Assembly: GCA_947466225.1 (NCBI GenBank)
Contig: CANIBL010000015.1
Span: forward strand, 1 to 49,112
DNA from: Deltaproteobacteria bacterium
Lineage (GTDB): Bacteria > Bdellovibrionota_B > Oligoflexia > Oligoflexales > Bog-1112
Direction: 5' to 3'
DNA length: 49,112 nt
A model generated the notes under the pieces. That model had not been told where the DNA came from. It ran no database searches and saw only the letters and a list, made by a program, of their open reading frames with translations. This document shows positions 17,188 to 25,231 of the stretch, in pieces (within the stretch, counting starts at the first letter, position 1; each line of letters opens with the position of its first letter). Made by a program: the position numbers and the translations under genes.

Positions 17188-17796
17188 TTATCGATTTTTT
17201 TTACGCAGATATACAACCAAAAACCCGATGATCACAAGTGCAAGCAACGCGTAGATGACAAGTTGAAACTGGGTCATTTTCTGTTCCAACAGCTCCAGAT
17301 TTTGTCCAAAGAAATAGCCGACCCAAATCCATAGCGGAACAGAAATCAAAGCTGCAATGCCATCTAGACAGAGGAATTTCCAAAAGGACACTCGATACAT
17401 ACCGGCTGTGAGAAACAAGGGCATCCGCAAACCAGGGGTAAATCGAGCGAAAAAAATCACCCGATCTCCGTAGCCTTTGAACCATCGATCCACTTTTTCC
17501 TCTCGCCCATTTTTCATCAGGGATCGATAAAATTTCATTTGTTTCAACTTGGGACCCAATCGATACCCAATGCAAAACACGGCGCCGTCGCCAGCGAGCA
17601 CCCCAACCAAGCACAAAATATTGGTCATAAGTAAATCCACTACATGACGAGAGGCAAGCATCCCACTGGTGATAAGAATCACATCCTCTGGCATGGGAAA
17701 TCCAAATCCACATGCCAAAAGCAATCCAAGCATAAACCCGTAGGCATACATCCCGTAGGGCAAGAGAAAATCCAGTAATTGTAGAATCAGTGACAT
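17188..17796 (-). CDS. DedA-family (VTT domain) inner-membrane protein
   Basis: Integral membrane protein of 202 residues with about five hydrophobic segments. GFPMPEDVILITSG (about residues 30-45) carries the acidic residue, and FFARFTPGLRMPLFLTAG (about 115-135) carries the arginines, both conserved in DedA proteins. Family members act in lipid-carrier and phospholipid movement across the membrane and in membrane-potential homeostasis. It lies 9 bases after the second Hsp70 gene and 19 before fadD, so it is clearly in the operon. Confidence 0.9.
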   Translation of the reverse strand: MSLILQLLDFLLPYGMYAYGFMLGLLLACGFGFPMPEDVILITSGMLASRHVVDLLMTNILCLVGVLAGDGAVFCIGYRLGPKLKQMKFYRSLMKNGREEKVDRWFKGYGDRVIFFARFTPGLRMPLFLTAGMYRVSFWKFLCLDGIAALISVPLWIWVGYFFGQNLELLEQKMTQFQLVIYALLALVIIGFLVVYLRKKNR

Positions 17797-17805
17797 GTTG
17801 TGGTC

Positions 17806-20529
17806 CTATCTGAGTTGAAGCCCCAAGGGCAGGGGTTCTCCAAACAACTGTGCTTGCTGATCTGCCGAAACAGATTGCGGCACACAAAGGCTTTCGATCC
17901 AAGGATGCCCCGGGGTTTCCTTGTGCATTTTTTTCACCAATCGCGCTCGCACGTCGGATCCAATATCAAATTCTCGGTCCAAACATTTTCTACCCGCAAA
18001 GAAGAAGAAGGGGGCCAAACATCGAAACTTAGGGGATGCCACATGCAGCCCCATAACCTGATTCAACCACCCTTCTACATAAAATGCCGGAACAATATGC
18101 GAAGCTTCTCCATGAAGTAACACACGACTGGCAATTCGAGCAAGTGCCCATGCATAGGCGTCTAAACCCGGCGCCCCTCGCACGATCTGCTCCACCAGAA
18201 AATTGCCCCATTGCAATTTTTTATTCATTTCCAATCGCTCCAACATCCCCGCAAATTTGATTTGTTCTGCAGAGGCTTGATGGGAGCGCAACACCGGCCA
18301 AATTTTGTCAAAATGCGCAGCTTGCTGTGCAGCAGTCATGCCACCGCTTATTCGACGACAAAGAATCCACCACTGTTCGCTTACCAAAGGAACGCCTTTT
18401 GCCACTGGCTGGGGGCATAATTTCCACAACGTCCCCAGACGCGGGCCATCCAAGGGATCCCCCCATCCCGGTCGCAGCAGGTACCCCAATAGACTGTAGC
18501 CACTGGCTTCGTGCTGAGGAGATCGAGCCCGTTGTTTGAGCACTGGCATGGCAGCTTCCGCCAAATCTCGCAGCTGAGAGAGGGAAAGGGTAGAGAGGGA
18601 AAGGGCACTGATTCGTTCAAACTCTCGCAGCAACTTGGCCCCTGAAGTGGGCATCAGTTGGAATGCCGCACGCAGCTGCGTGGCAAAATTCTGTACGCGA
18701 GACTGCCACTGGGCACACTCGGTTGAACCCGATGCAGAGTCTGCGATCTGTGCGCCATCTTCTACCTGAAAGCGCAAGGGCCAACGCAGCGCTGCATGGG
18801 GGCCAGTGCCCATACAAGTGAGCGACAAAATGCCGTTGGATTGGATATGCACCTCTAGCTGCACTTCGATATGAGATTCTGTTTGTGCGGCCAATTTTGT
18901 AAACAGGGGCACAGGCTGGCGCGTCAATCCTGACAGCGAGACCCAGTCTCCGCGTCGATCCTCGCTTCGATGTCGAGACGTATACAAATGAAATTGCACC
19001 GATTGGTTCACCACGGCTTGCAAGCCTGGAATCGTAATTTCAACGGGATGAAGCCCCGTTTCGCCCTTTTCTACGATGCACAATCCTTTCACCGTGTCTT
19101 CTCTTGCCACAGCCAAGTAGACACTGCGTGGATACCCAGATTTCATCACCACACCGGTCTTGGGCTCCACCACACGTCGCCAACAGGCTGCGCCTTTGGA
19201 AATGGATAACGCCAAGTCCGAGTTGGGCAACACGATGGGGACTCGACCCGCTTGCCATGAAGCAATCACTTCGAGCAAACGGCTTTGAAGCAACGGAGGG
19301 GTTAGCGTCCCTCCCGCAAACAGGATCGAATCTATGGATGCACCCGCTACAAAGGCAGCAAGGTGACGGGTAATGGCAGAATCATAGGCATAGGGCAATC
19401 CCAACTGACGCAACCCAAGAGGATGCGCAGCTGGGCGGTCCTCCCCAGCACAAAAGGGGAAAAATCCCTCGATCACAGCCTCTCGAATTTCTCGCGGCGT
19501 AAGAGAGAGTGTTTCCACTGCCCCAAAGAGATCTCGTCCAACCGCTGGTACAGAAAGAAAGAGCGGTACATCCAATTCCACATCATCGCGAAATGCAGTC
19601 TCCTTCAACTCACGGGCCTGTTGGTAGACAAAGGCCCATTGCGCAGGGGAAAAAGTGGCTGCATCACGTTTCTTTTCAATCAACGTTGCCAACTGCAAAT
19701 CTAGGTTGTCGCCCCCAAGAAGCAAATGCTCGCTTACGGCTGTACGCTCGAGACGGCATCCAGGTTGCAGGGTAAACAAACTAAAATCCGACGTTCCACC
19801 GCCGATGTCACAGATCAGCAACGTACGCGAAGCTGTTTCTGTGCCCAGCAGGGCAAGTCCTGGGTCTCGAATCTGTTGTTCCCAAAGCCAGTAGTAAAAT
19901 GCGGCAAGGGGTTCTTCTAGCAACCGAATGCGGGCCCCCGATAGACCCGCAAGTTCTGCCGCCTCCATGGTGAGTTGACACGCAACTTCATCGAAAGAGG
20001 CGGGGACCGTGATGGTGAGGGATTGATATTCGATGCATAAGGCTGGATCTTGGGCAGCCATAGCAGCATTCCAGGCTCGCGCCAAGTGGGTCAAATATCG
20101 CGCTGAAACCGCCACAGGCGAAAGACGGTTGTCGCCCAGCAATGTTTCAGAATGCCACGGTAGAATCGGACTACGTCGTTCGAGTCCCCCATGGGCCAAC
20201 CACGATTTAGCAGAATGAATGGTGCGCTGGGGATTTTCTACCGATTGCTTTTGGGCAAAACGCCCCAAAACCCAGAGTGCCTTCGCGGAATCAGCGGGAG
20301 GTTCAAAGGGCAAGGTGAAATCACAGCGTTTGCGTTGGCTCTTCTCTACTGCATAGCAAAAAGAGGGCAAATAGGGGCGCTCCACAGCTGCCGTTTCGGT
20401 TTCCCACTGCAAAATTGGCAAGGTATGCACCTGATCCGGTGCTGTTTGATCGATATAAGAGAGCGCACAACTGGTGGTCCCCAAGTCGATGCCGATAAGA
20501 AAACGCGGTTCTGTCATCCGTGCACTCAC
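17806..20529 (-). CDS. Hsp70-family protein with C-terminal DUF3731 region
   Basis: Non-canonical DnaK relative of 907 residues. The nucleotide-binding domain is intact in outline: GIDLGTTSCALSY (phosphate 1), ITVPASFDEVA, LLEEPLAAFYYW, LICDIGGGTSDFSLF (phosphate 2), LLLGGDNLDLQLA and ILFAGGTLTPPLLQSRL (adenosine motif). Instead of a normal peptide-binding domain it has a short beta region and a long helical C-terminus (about residues 600-900, e.g. LLGYLLRPGWGDPLDGPR) resembling DUF3731. The GTG start overlaps the preceding Hsp70 stop as GTGA; an ATG lies four codons later. DUF2760-Hsp70-Hsp70/DUF3731 clusters are a known but poorly understood arrangement; client and function are unknown. Confidence 0.85.
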   Translation of the reverse strand: MSARMTEPRFLIGIDLGTTSCALSYIDQTAPDQVHTLPILQWETETAAVERPYLPSFCYAVEKSQRKRCDFTLPFEPPADSAKALWVLGRFAQKQSVENPQRTIHSAKSWLAHGGLERRSPILPWHSETLLGDNRLSPVAVSARYLTHLARAWNAAMAAQDPALCIEYQSLTITVPASFDEVACQLTMEAAELAGLSGARIRLLEEPLAAFYYWLWEQQIRDPGLALLGTETASRTLLICDIGGGTSDFSLFTLQPGCRLERTAVSEHLLLGGDNLDLQLATLIEKKRDAATFSPAQWAFVYQQARELKETAFRDDVELDVPLFLSVPAVGRDLFGAVETLSLTPREIREAVIEGFFPFCAGEDRPAAHPLGLRQLGLPYAYDSAITRHLAAFVAGASIDSILFAGGTLTPPLLQSRLLEVIASWQAGRVPIVLPNSDLALSISKGAACWRRVVEPKTGVVMKSGYPRSVYLAVAREDTVKGLCIVEKGETGLHPVEITIPGLQAVVNQSVQFHLYTSRHRSEDRRGDWVSLSGLTRQPVPLFTKLAAQTESHIEVQLEVHIQSNGILSLTCMGTGPHAALRWPLRFQVEDGAQIADSASGSTECAQWQSRVQNFATQLRAAFQLMPTSGAKLLREFERISALSLSTLSLSQLRDLAEAAMPVLKQRARSPQHEASGYSLLGYLLRPGWGDPLDGPRLGTLWKLCPQPVAKGVPLVSEQWWILCRRISGGMTAAQQAAHFDKIWPVLRSHQASAEQIKFAGMLERLEMNKKLQWGNFLVEQIVRGAPGLDAYAWALARIASRVLLHGEASHIVPAFYVEGWLNQVMGLHVASPKFRCLAPFFFFAGRKCLDREFDIGSDVRARLVKKMHKETPGHPWIESLCVPQSVSADQQAQLFGEPLPLGLQLR

Positions 20530-22346
20530 CGCTGATGCTGTACGTTAAACGCCAAATTCCAACGACGACTACCCTGTACTTGCTGCAAGGTGACCTCGAG
20601 TGTACCGATCTCCGTAATATGGGCTTGAAGGGTTACCGGTACCAATGCGCCCTTTTCATACCCATCGCCTGGAGACAACGTGCTTTGCAGAGAAGGGCCT
20701 TCTTCTAGCTCGGCTTCCGCATCCTCTACCCAACTACCCGTTTCATCACCAGCGCGACGAGGAGCACTGAAAAATCGAAAGGTAACCGGCTGACCGGTTA
20801 CCAGTCCAAAGGTGCGAGCCGGTAGCTCTTGCACATCCCCGGCTTTGGTTCCCTGGGGCAAAATGCACAATGCTTTGAGCGGAGGTTGCCATCCCGGTAC
20901 GGCCATACGCGAGGTTTCAATGCCCAAGTAGTAGGAGCGAGCTGTACCTGCTGCGATGCGCACCCCCTCCCCCGTGGCTTTACTATGGGCGTAGTAGGCA
21001 GCACCGATGGCCACCGCAAGATCCAGCTGGGGATTATCCAACACCTGAACAGGCTCAGGTGACCAACTGTTGATCACCTGTACCATGCGAGAGCGTATGG
21101 AATCAGAGGTAAAGACACCTCCGTTAAATAACACCTTATGCGGCCGGAAAAATCCATCGGGATGCGCTTCGATCAATGCCGCAAACTCTGGATGCGCCTG
21201 GGCATTTTCCCATGCCTGATGCAAAAATCTGGCGAGATGCTTGGTAAGCGCAGGTTCCGTTTCATAGCGAAGCCCCAGCTCATATACACCACCTTTGGCG
21301 GCTTCCGCTGGTTTTTCTATCACCGCAACATGAGGGAAAAAGCCTTCTAGCAATACATCTACCACCTGCTGCCGATGAATTTCTACCTGCACGGTACTGG
21401 CAAATAAATCTGCACCTTTGCTTGCAAGACTCACAGTGATCGTATCGAGAGGGGATGTCCCCAAAAGTTGCTCTTTGGCAAGTCGAGCCTGCTGAATCAA
21501 CGCTAGCAATTGCCAACGATCCAATCGGGTACCTTTGCTCTGAAGTTCCTGCTGCAAGGACAAAGCAAGGGCGAGGTCCATATTGTCCCCCCCCAATAGA
21601 AGATGGGGACCCACGGCGATTCGATCCAAGCGAAGATCCCCATGATCGGCTCCCACTGCAATCAAGCTGCAGTCGAAGGTGCCGCCCCCCACATCGCATA
21701 CAAGAACCAACTCACCGGGTGCCACCTGCTCCCGCCACGCATCGCCTTGTTGGGCAATCCATGCATAAAATGCCGCTTGGGGTTCTTCTAAAAGCGTGAT
21801 CGAAAGTCCCACGGCCTGGGCCGCTTCTACTGTCAATGTACGCGCCACTTCATCGAATGAAGCCGGCACGGTGAGTACCCATTCTGCCTCTTGCAATGCC
21901 TGAGGACGAAATGCCACCACAGATTCTCGCAACTGTTCCAGAAACAACTTTGCGCAATCCACCGGCGATAATTTAGTTGCAACAGGAGACTCCCAAGGCA
22001 GAATCGGAGCGGTGCGATCTACTGCATCGCAGCAAAGCCAGGATTTAGAAGAAGCGATGTAGCGCTCTGGCAATAAGGCGCCGCGCTTGCGGGCAAACTC
22101 CCCCCCGACAATTCCCGTAAACGCTGTTTGCCAGGGCAAACGCCCGGTCTCTGGGGTCAGCTCCCCATCAAGAGAAATATAGAGAGAGGAAGGCAATAAC
22201 GCTTGGGTTACTTGATGCCCTGGGGACTCGAGTTGAACAAGCGGCACCGTATGAGAAGGCTCTTTTGGATCCCAAAGTCCAACGGCGCAATTCGACGTGC
22301 CCAAATCGATACCGATACCATATTGAAGTTGTGTCGGTGTACTCAT
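20526..22346 (-). CDS. Hsp70-family protein (first of a pair)
   Basis: Hsp70-like ATPase of 606 residues. It has GIDLGTSNCAVGLWD, VLTVPASFDEVARTLT, LLEEPQAAFYAW, VCDVGGGTFDCSLI, LLGGDNMDLALA and VLFNGGVFTSDSIRSRM in Hsp70 order. Its C-terminal part (about residues 480-606) is shorter than the DnaK substrate domain plus lid and ends in a beta-rich segment. The start ATG overlaps the DUF2760 stop as ATGA, and its own stop overlaps the next Hsp70 gene as GTGA. The three genes should therefore be made in fixed proportion and probably form a complex. It is not the housekeeping DnaK: no EEVD-like tail, DnaJ or GrpE is nearby. Confidence 0.87.
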   Translation of the reverse strand: MSTPTQLQYGIGIDLGTSNCAVGLWDPKEPSHTVPLVQLESPGHQVTQALLPSSLYISLDGELTPETGRLPWQTAFTGIVGGEFARKRGALLPERYIASSKSWLCCDAVDRTAPILPWESPVATKLSPVDCAKLFLEQLRESVVAFRPQALQEAEWVLTVPASFDEVARTLTVEAAQAVGLSITLLEEPQAAFYAWIAQQGDAWREQVAPGELVLVCDVGGGTFDCSLIAVGADHGDLRLDRIAVGPHLLLGGDNMDLALALSLQQELQSKGTRLDRWQLLALIQQARLAKEQLLGTSPLDTITVSLASKGADLFASTVQVEIHRQQVVDVLLEGFFPHVAVIEKPAEAAKGGVYELGLRYETEPALTKHLARFLHQAWENAQAHPEFAALIEAHPDGFFRPHKVLFNGGVFTSDSIRSRMVQVINSWSPEPVQVLDNPQLDLAVAIGAAYYAHSKATGEGVRIAAGTARSYYLGIETSRMAVPGWQPPLKALCILPQGTKAGDVQELPARTFGLVTGQPVTFRFFSAPRRAGDETGSWVEDAEAELEEGPSLQSTLSPGDGYEKGALVPVTLQAHITEIGTLEVTLQQVQGSRRWNLAFNVQHQR

Positions 22347-23005
22347 GCTGTAACTTCCACCTCAGCTGGCACCAACACGGCTGCAGAATCAGCGGAGGCT
22401 GAGTGAAGTACTGTAGGCAGCGTGGCACGCTGCACAGTCCAGCCACGATGCAATACCGTACCAGACGTAGCGGTACTACTTCCGCTTTGCCCCACCAGTC
22501 GAATGTGGGTACCAAGCTCGGAGGGGGTCCAAGAAATTCGCTCCCCCTCTCCTTGGGATACCGTCGGTACGATTTCAAAGTAGTCTTGTAATACGCGACG
22601 ACAGCCTTGGTGCACAATGCGAGCTACAGCGCCGACTCGATCATCGGGAAAGGATTGAATGTCGCGTTGAAGGAAATCCACCAACCGTCCTTCCTCTTGG
22701 AACAATCGAAGCAACTGCACCGCTTCTGGCGAACCAGCTGGGGCTACAGTGGGTTCGGTAGGGAGAGGGGCGGCTACTTCGGTAGCGGAATCCACCGGAA
22801 GTTGTTGCGCTGCATACTTCCAATGGGCCAGCTGCCGCAACAACTGCGTCGCTTCCAGCTGTGTAAGCATCGTGGTGAAAATAAGGCCAATCGGAACCCA
22901 GATCGCCCACTCTGCCGGCATATGCCACGGCGTCACGTACGGAAGCAACAAAACAGCTGCCAATAAAAACGAGACAAAAGAGAAAAGTGAAAATCGTATG
23001 CTCAT
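22343..23005 (-). CDS. DUF2760-family membrane-associated protein
   Basis: Protein of about 220 residues with two N-terminal hydrophobic segments (FSLFSFVSFLLAAVLLL and WVPIGLIFTTMLT). A Pro/Ala-rich linker follows, then a cytosolic domain containing VQLLRLFQEEGRLVDFLQ, FPDDRVGAVARIVHQGC and PTVSQGEGERI. That domain matches my memory of DUF2760, which is commonly encoded next to the Hsp70 pair. It may anchor the Hsp70-like proteins at the membrane (inference). ATG 23005 is preferred because GGAA stands 8 bases ahead; ATG 23014 is the alternative. It heads the seven-gene operon. Confidence 0.78.
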   Translation of the reverse strand: MSIRFSLFSFVSFLLAAVLLLPYVTPWHMPAEWAIWVPIGLIFTTMLTQLEATQLLRQLAHWKYAAQQLPVDSATEVAAPLPTEPTVAPAGSPEAVQLLRLFQEEGRLVDFLQRDIQSFPDDRVGAVARIVHQGCRRVLQDYFEIVPTVSQGEGERISWTPSELGTHIRLVGQSGSSTATSGTVLHRGWTVQRATLPTVLHSASADSAAVLVPAEVEVTA

Positions 23006-23151
23006 GCTGGTCATTCCATGAAAAAAGCCGTCAAAAGACCTCACACCCTATCAAAGCTTTGTCGATTACCCTAGTTTTTTCTCTATGAAGGGGGAGGTTT
23101 AGAAGAGGGGGCGAGCGTTCAGAGAGGAAGGCTCTACTGAAAAACAAAAAA

Positions 23152-23346
23152 TCAGCCGCCGCCGCCATATGGAGGACAAAAGCCCACAGTAGGGGCATCA
23201 TGCTCTGTTATGGTTTCTGTTGTGATATCGGTGTTAACATCCGTGCAAGTAAAAGTGGGGATGCCCTCAGCCTGCAACGCAACAGCAAAATTCATACTCA
23301 ACGAAAGACAAATGCATACGATACTCTTTACAATCTTACTGGACAT
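23152..23346 (-). CDS. Small secreted peptide encoded next to a TIGR02147-type regulator
   Basis: Predicted 64-residue exported peptide. It has a Sec signal (KIVKSIVCICLSLSMNFAVA) with likely cleavage after ALQA. The mature part of about 38 residues has two cysteines (FTCTD and GFCPP), many Thr/Glu/Asp residues, and ends in CPPYGGGG. The start is ATG 23346, with AAGGAAAAAG upstream. Its first 11 bases overlap the 3' end of the regulator gene, so the two are co-transcribed. The size, export signal and partner suggest a signalling or processed peptide, but a structural or bacteriocin-like role is equally possible. I do not recognise the family. Confidence 0.6.
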   Translation of the reverse strand: MSSKIVKSIVCICLSLSMNFAVALQAEGIPTFTCTDVNTDITTETITEHDAPTVGFCPPYGGGG

Positions 23347-24154
23347 AATGAGCTTTTTCCTTTTGTGGGGGTGATAATAACGTATCAAAACAACTAATAG
23401 AAAACACATGGATTTCCCCGTAATTTTTAGGTTCCTCCATGAGCTTTACAACTTTTTTATGAAATTCTTTGTGAATTTCGTACAACTCCTGGGCTGCATG
23501 TTCATGTAACTTTTCTACATACATGCTGGAGTAGTTTCCCTTACGGCCCTCGTCGAACAATTGAGGCGAATAAAATCGGGCCAAAAACTCAGGGCCGTGT
23601 TGCTGAAACAATTGCGCCCCATAGGGCAAGCAATAGCCCGCTTCAAGAGTGATCACACCACCACCAGTCTCCACCAACTTACCTGCATCAAACAACGCCT
23701 GCAGCGTCAGTAGCGCTTTTTCTCCCAGTACCTGTTGTACCACCTGACGAGAGGTGCCTTGATGAAGCGAGGCCAAGACAAGAATCGAGAAGGTGTTGAA
23801 ATCCGATAGATCCACATCTTCTACTTCCACTCGTTCTTCTGTTCCAGCCAAGGACTCGTACATGATGGGAAAGGCATTTTGGAATGCCTCCCGCAACGCA
23901 AATCCAGAAGAATCAATGGCATACTTCACAGCGGATTTTTCATGCAAAAACTTGATCAACCGAAGGGCTTGGGTGAGATCCAACATTTTACTCGGATCTG
24001 CCTGGCCATCATCCTGCAAAATTTTATTAATGAAGTAACGATTGACCTTAGAAAGTTTTGCAATAGAACGCCATGAAAGACGAGGCCTTGTCTTCTTGTA
24101 AGAATCAAGCTCATTTTTTAGGCTATCAATCAGGCTTTGAACTTCAATATCCAC
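23336..24154 (-). CDS. TIGR02147/DUF4423-type transcriptional regulator
   Basis: Protein of 272 residues with an N-terminal helix-turn-helix-like segment (SWRSIAKLSKVNRYFINKIL, about residues 25-45). A DUF4423-like domain follows, with FNTFSILVLAS, a winged-helix-like LTLQALFDAGKLVETGGGVITL and a helical tail. This resembles the TIGR02147 family, abundant in Bdellovibrio relatives and Fibrobacter, and is one reason for the proposed lineage. The start is GTG at 24154 with a GAG about 10 bases upstream. It is followed with an 11-base overlap by the secreted-peptide gene and is divergent from the yhhQ-type gene, 190 bases away. Regulatory targets are unknown. Confidence 0.72.
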   Translation of the reverse strand: MDIEVQSLIDSLKNELDSYKKTRPRLSWRSIAKLSKVNRYFINKILQDDGQADPSKMLDLTQALRLIKFLHEKSAVKYAIDSSGFALREAFQNAFPIMYESLAGTEERVEVEDVDLSDFNTFSILVLASLHQGTSRQVVQQVLGEKALLTLQALFDAGKLVETGGGVITLEAGYCLPYGAQLFQQHGPEFLARFYSPQLFDEGRKGNYSSMYVEKLHEHAAQELYEIHKEFHKKVVKLMEEPKNYGEIHVFSISCFDTLLSPPQKEKAHYVQ

Positions 24155-24279
24155 GTTTTCGGTCTCTATTTAGTACTGGATATAAAATAAAAACAAAAAA
24201 GATCTATAGTCAAAACAACCTGATTACAATCATTTTTATACTCTCTATTGACATCGAGTCGCTTTTTTATTGATTTTTC

Positions 24280-24304
24280 CCGGTTTTTGGCGGAAAAATG
24301 CCGG
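24280..24304. other. Hairpin in the leader of the yhhQ-type gene
   Basis: CCGGTTTTT and AAAAATGCCGG pair around a GGCGG loop with a 2-base bulge, about 40 bases before the ATG. Genes of this family are often under preQ1 control, but I do not see the preQ1 aptamer consensus here. Confidence 0.3.
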
Positions 24305-24344
24305 CATCTATCTGGAAATCCTATCTTATTTATGGGGATAAAAA

Positions 24345-25058
24345 ATGGAAACCATTTGGATCGCCCTCAGTTTGTGGGCGATCACCAGCCTTGGATTGTT
24401 AGGGTTTTTCCGCCTTTGGGGACAATCAGGCTTATATGTTTATATGGCGATCGCAATCAATGCAGCGAATATCCAAGTTCTCAAACGTACGTGGCTTCCC
24501 TTTTTGGCAGAACCTGTGGCTATCGGTACCGTGGTGTTTACCTCCCTTTTTCTTTGCAGCGATTTGCTGCAAGAATTTTATGGAAAAGCCGCTGCCATTC
24601 GAGGGATCTGGATCGGATTTGCAGCGCAGCTTTTGTTCACCGTATTGTTGGGCTTGGGCATCCTCTATCCACCGCATCCAGATGTGGCAGATCCTTTTCA
24701 CCAAGCCATGGCGCTTCTTTTTACCCCTGCGTGGAGATTCCTTGCCGCTAGCTTGATTTCTTACATGGGGTGTCAGTACGCAAATGCCCTTCTTTACGAA
24801 GCGTTGGGTAGATGGTGGCAAGGCCGATACCTTGGACTTCGCAACTGGACGTGCTCCTTTATCAGCAGTCTGTGCGATCACATCCTCTTCACTTGGCTTG
24901 CCTGGTGCCTCTTCGCGGCGACACCAGTGGATGGACAGACTCTATTGTGGACCTATATGATCCACGCTTTCGTGGTCCGCCTTCTAGTCTCTAGTACCCA
25001 TGGTGGACTCATGTACATCGCACGCTGGATCAAGGTATCGAGAAGAAATTTTGTATGA
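24345..25058 (+). CDS. Queuosine precursor transporter, YhhQ/VUT family
   Basis: Integral membrane protein of 237 residues with about six hydrophobic segments. ANIQVLK near the start, FLCSDLLQEFYGKAAAIRGIWIGF (about residues 67-92), the later SYMGCQYANALLYE and LRNWTCSFISSLCDHILFT fit the YhhQ family (COG1738). E. coli YhhQ imports preQ0/preQ1 for queuosine synthesis in tRNA. GGGG about 8 bases before the ATG gives a ribosome site. It is the only gene between the divergent regulator and a repeat cluster. Confidence 0.82.
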   Translation: METIWIALSLWAITSLGLLGFFRLWGQSGLYVYMAIAINAANIQVLKRTWLPFLAEPVAIGTVVFTSLFLCSDLLQEFYGKAAAIRGIWIGFAAQLLFTVLLGLGILYPPHPDVADPFHQAMALLFTPAWRFLAASLISYMGCQYANALLYEALGRWWQGRYLGLRNWTCSFISSLCDHILFTWLAWCLFAATPVDGQTLLWTYMIHAFVVRLLVSSTHGGLMYIARWIKVSRRNFV

Positions 25059-25079
25059 AAAAACGAAATAAGGTACCTT

Positions 25080-25203
25080 GATCGAGAAAGATCTCCGATG
25101 CGACCAAAGGTCATATCGGAGATGACGGGTTACGTGACGAGAAAAGGCTGCTGGCAAAATTCGTCATGCCCAGGCCGAAGGCCCTACGGGCATCTCCTTC
25201 GAT
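25080..25203. repeat. REP-like palindromic repeat pair
   Basis: Two adjoining imperfect palindromes. The first (25080-25128) has ATCTCCGATGCGACC...GGTC...ATCGGAGATGACGG. The second (25161-25203) has GTCATGCCCAGGCCG...TACGGGCATCTCC. They belong to the family seen again at 33404, 40096, 43675 and 48453. Confidence 0.75.
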
Positions 25204-25231
25204 TATTCTCTTTCTCCTAGGCGGTGTGTTG

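Noticed and set aside
24155..24344. preQ1 riboswitch before the YhhQ-type transporter gene
   Set aside because: A hairpin is present but the preQ1-I loop and A-rich tail consensus could not be found.
25166..25231. In-frame ATG extending the ATP-grasp-like protein by 22 residues
   Set aside because: The ATG and first codons lie inside the REP-like repeat, and a proper ribosome site stands before ATG 25232.
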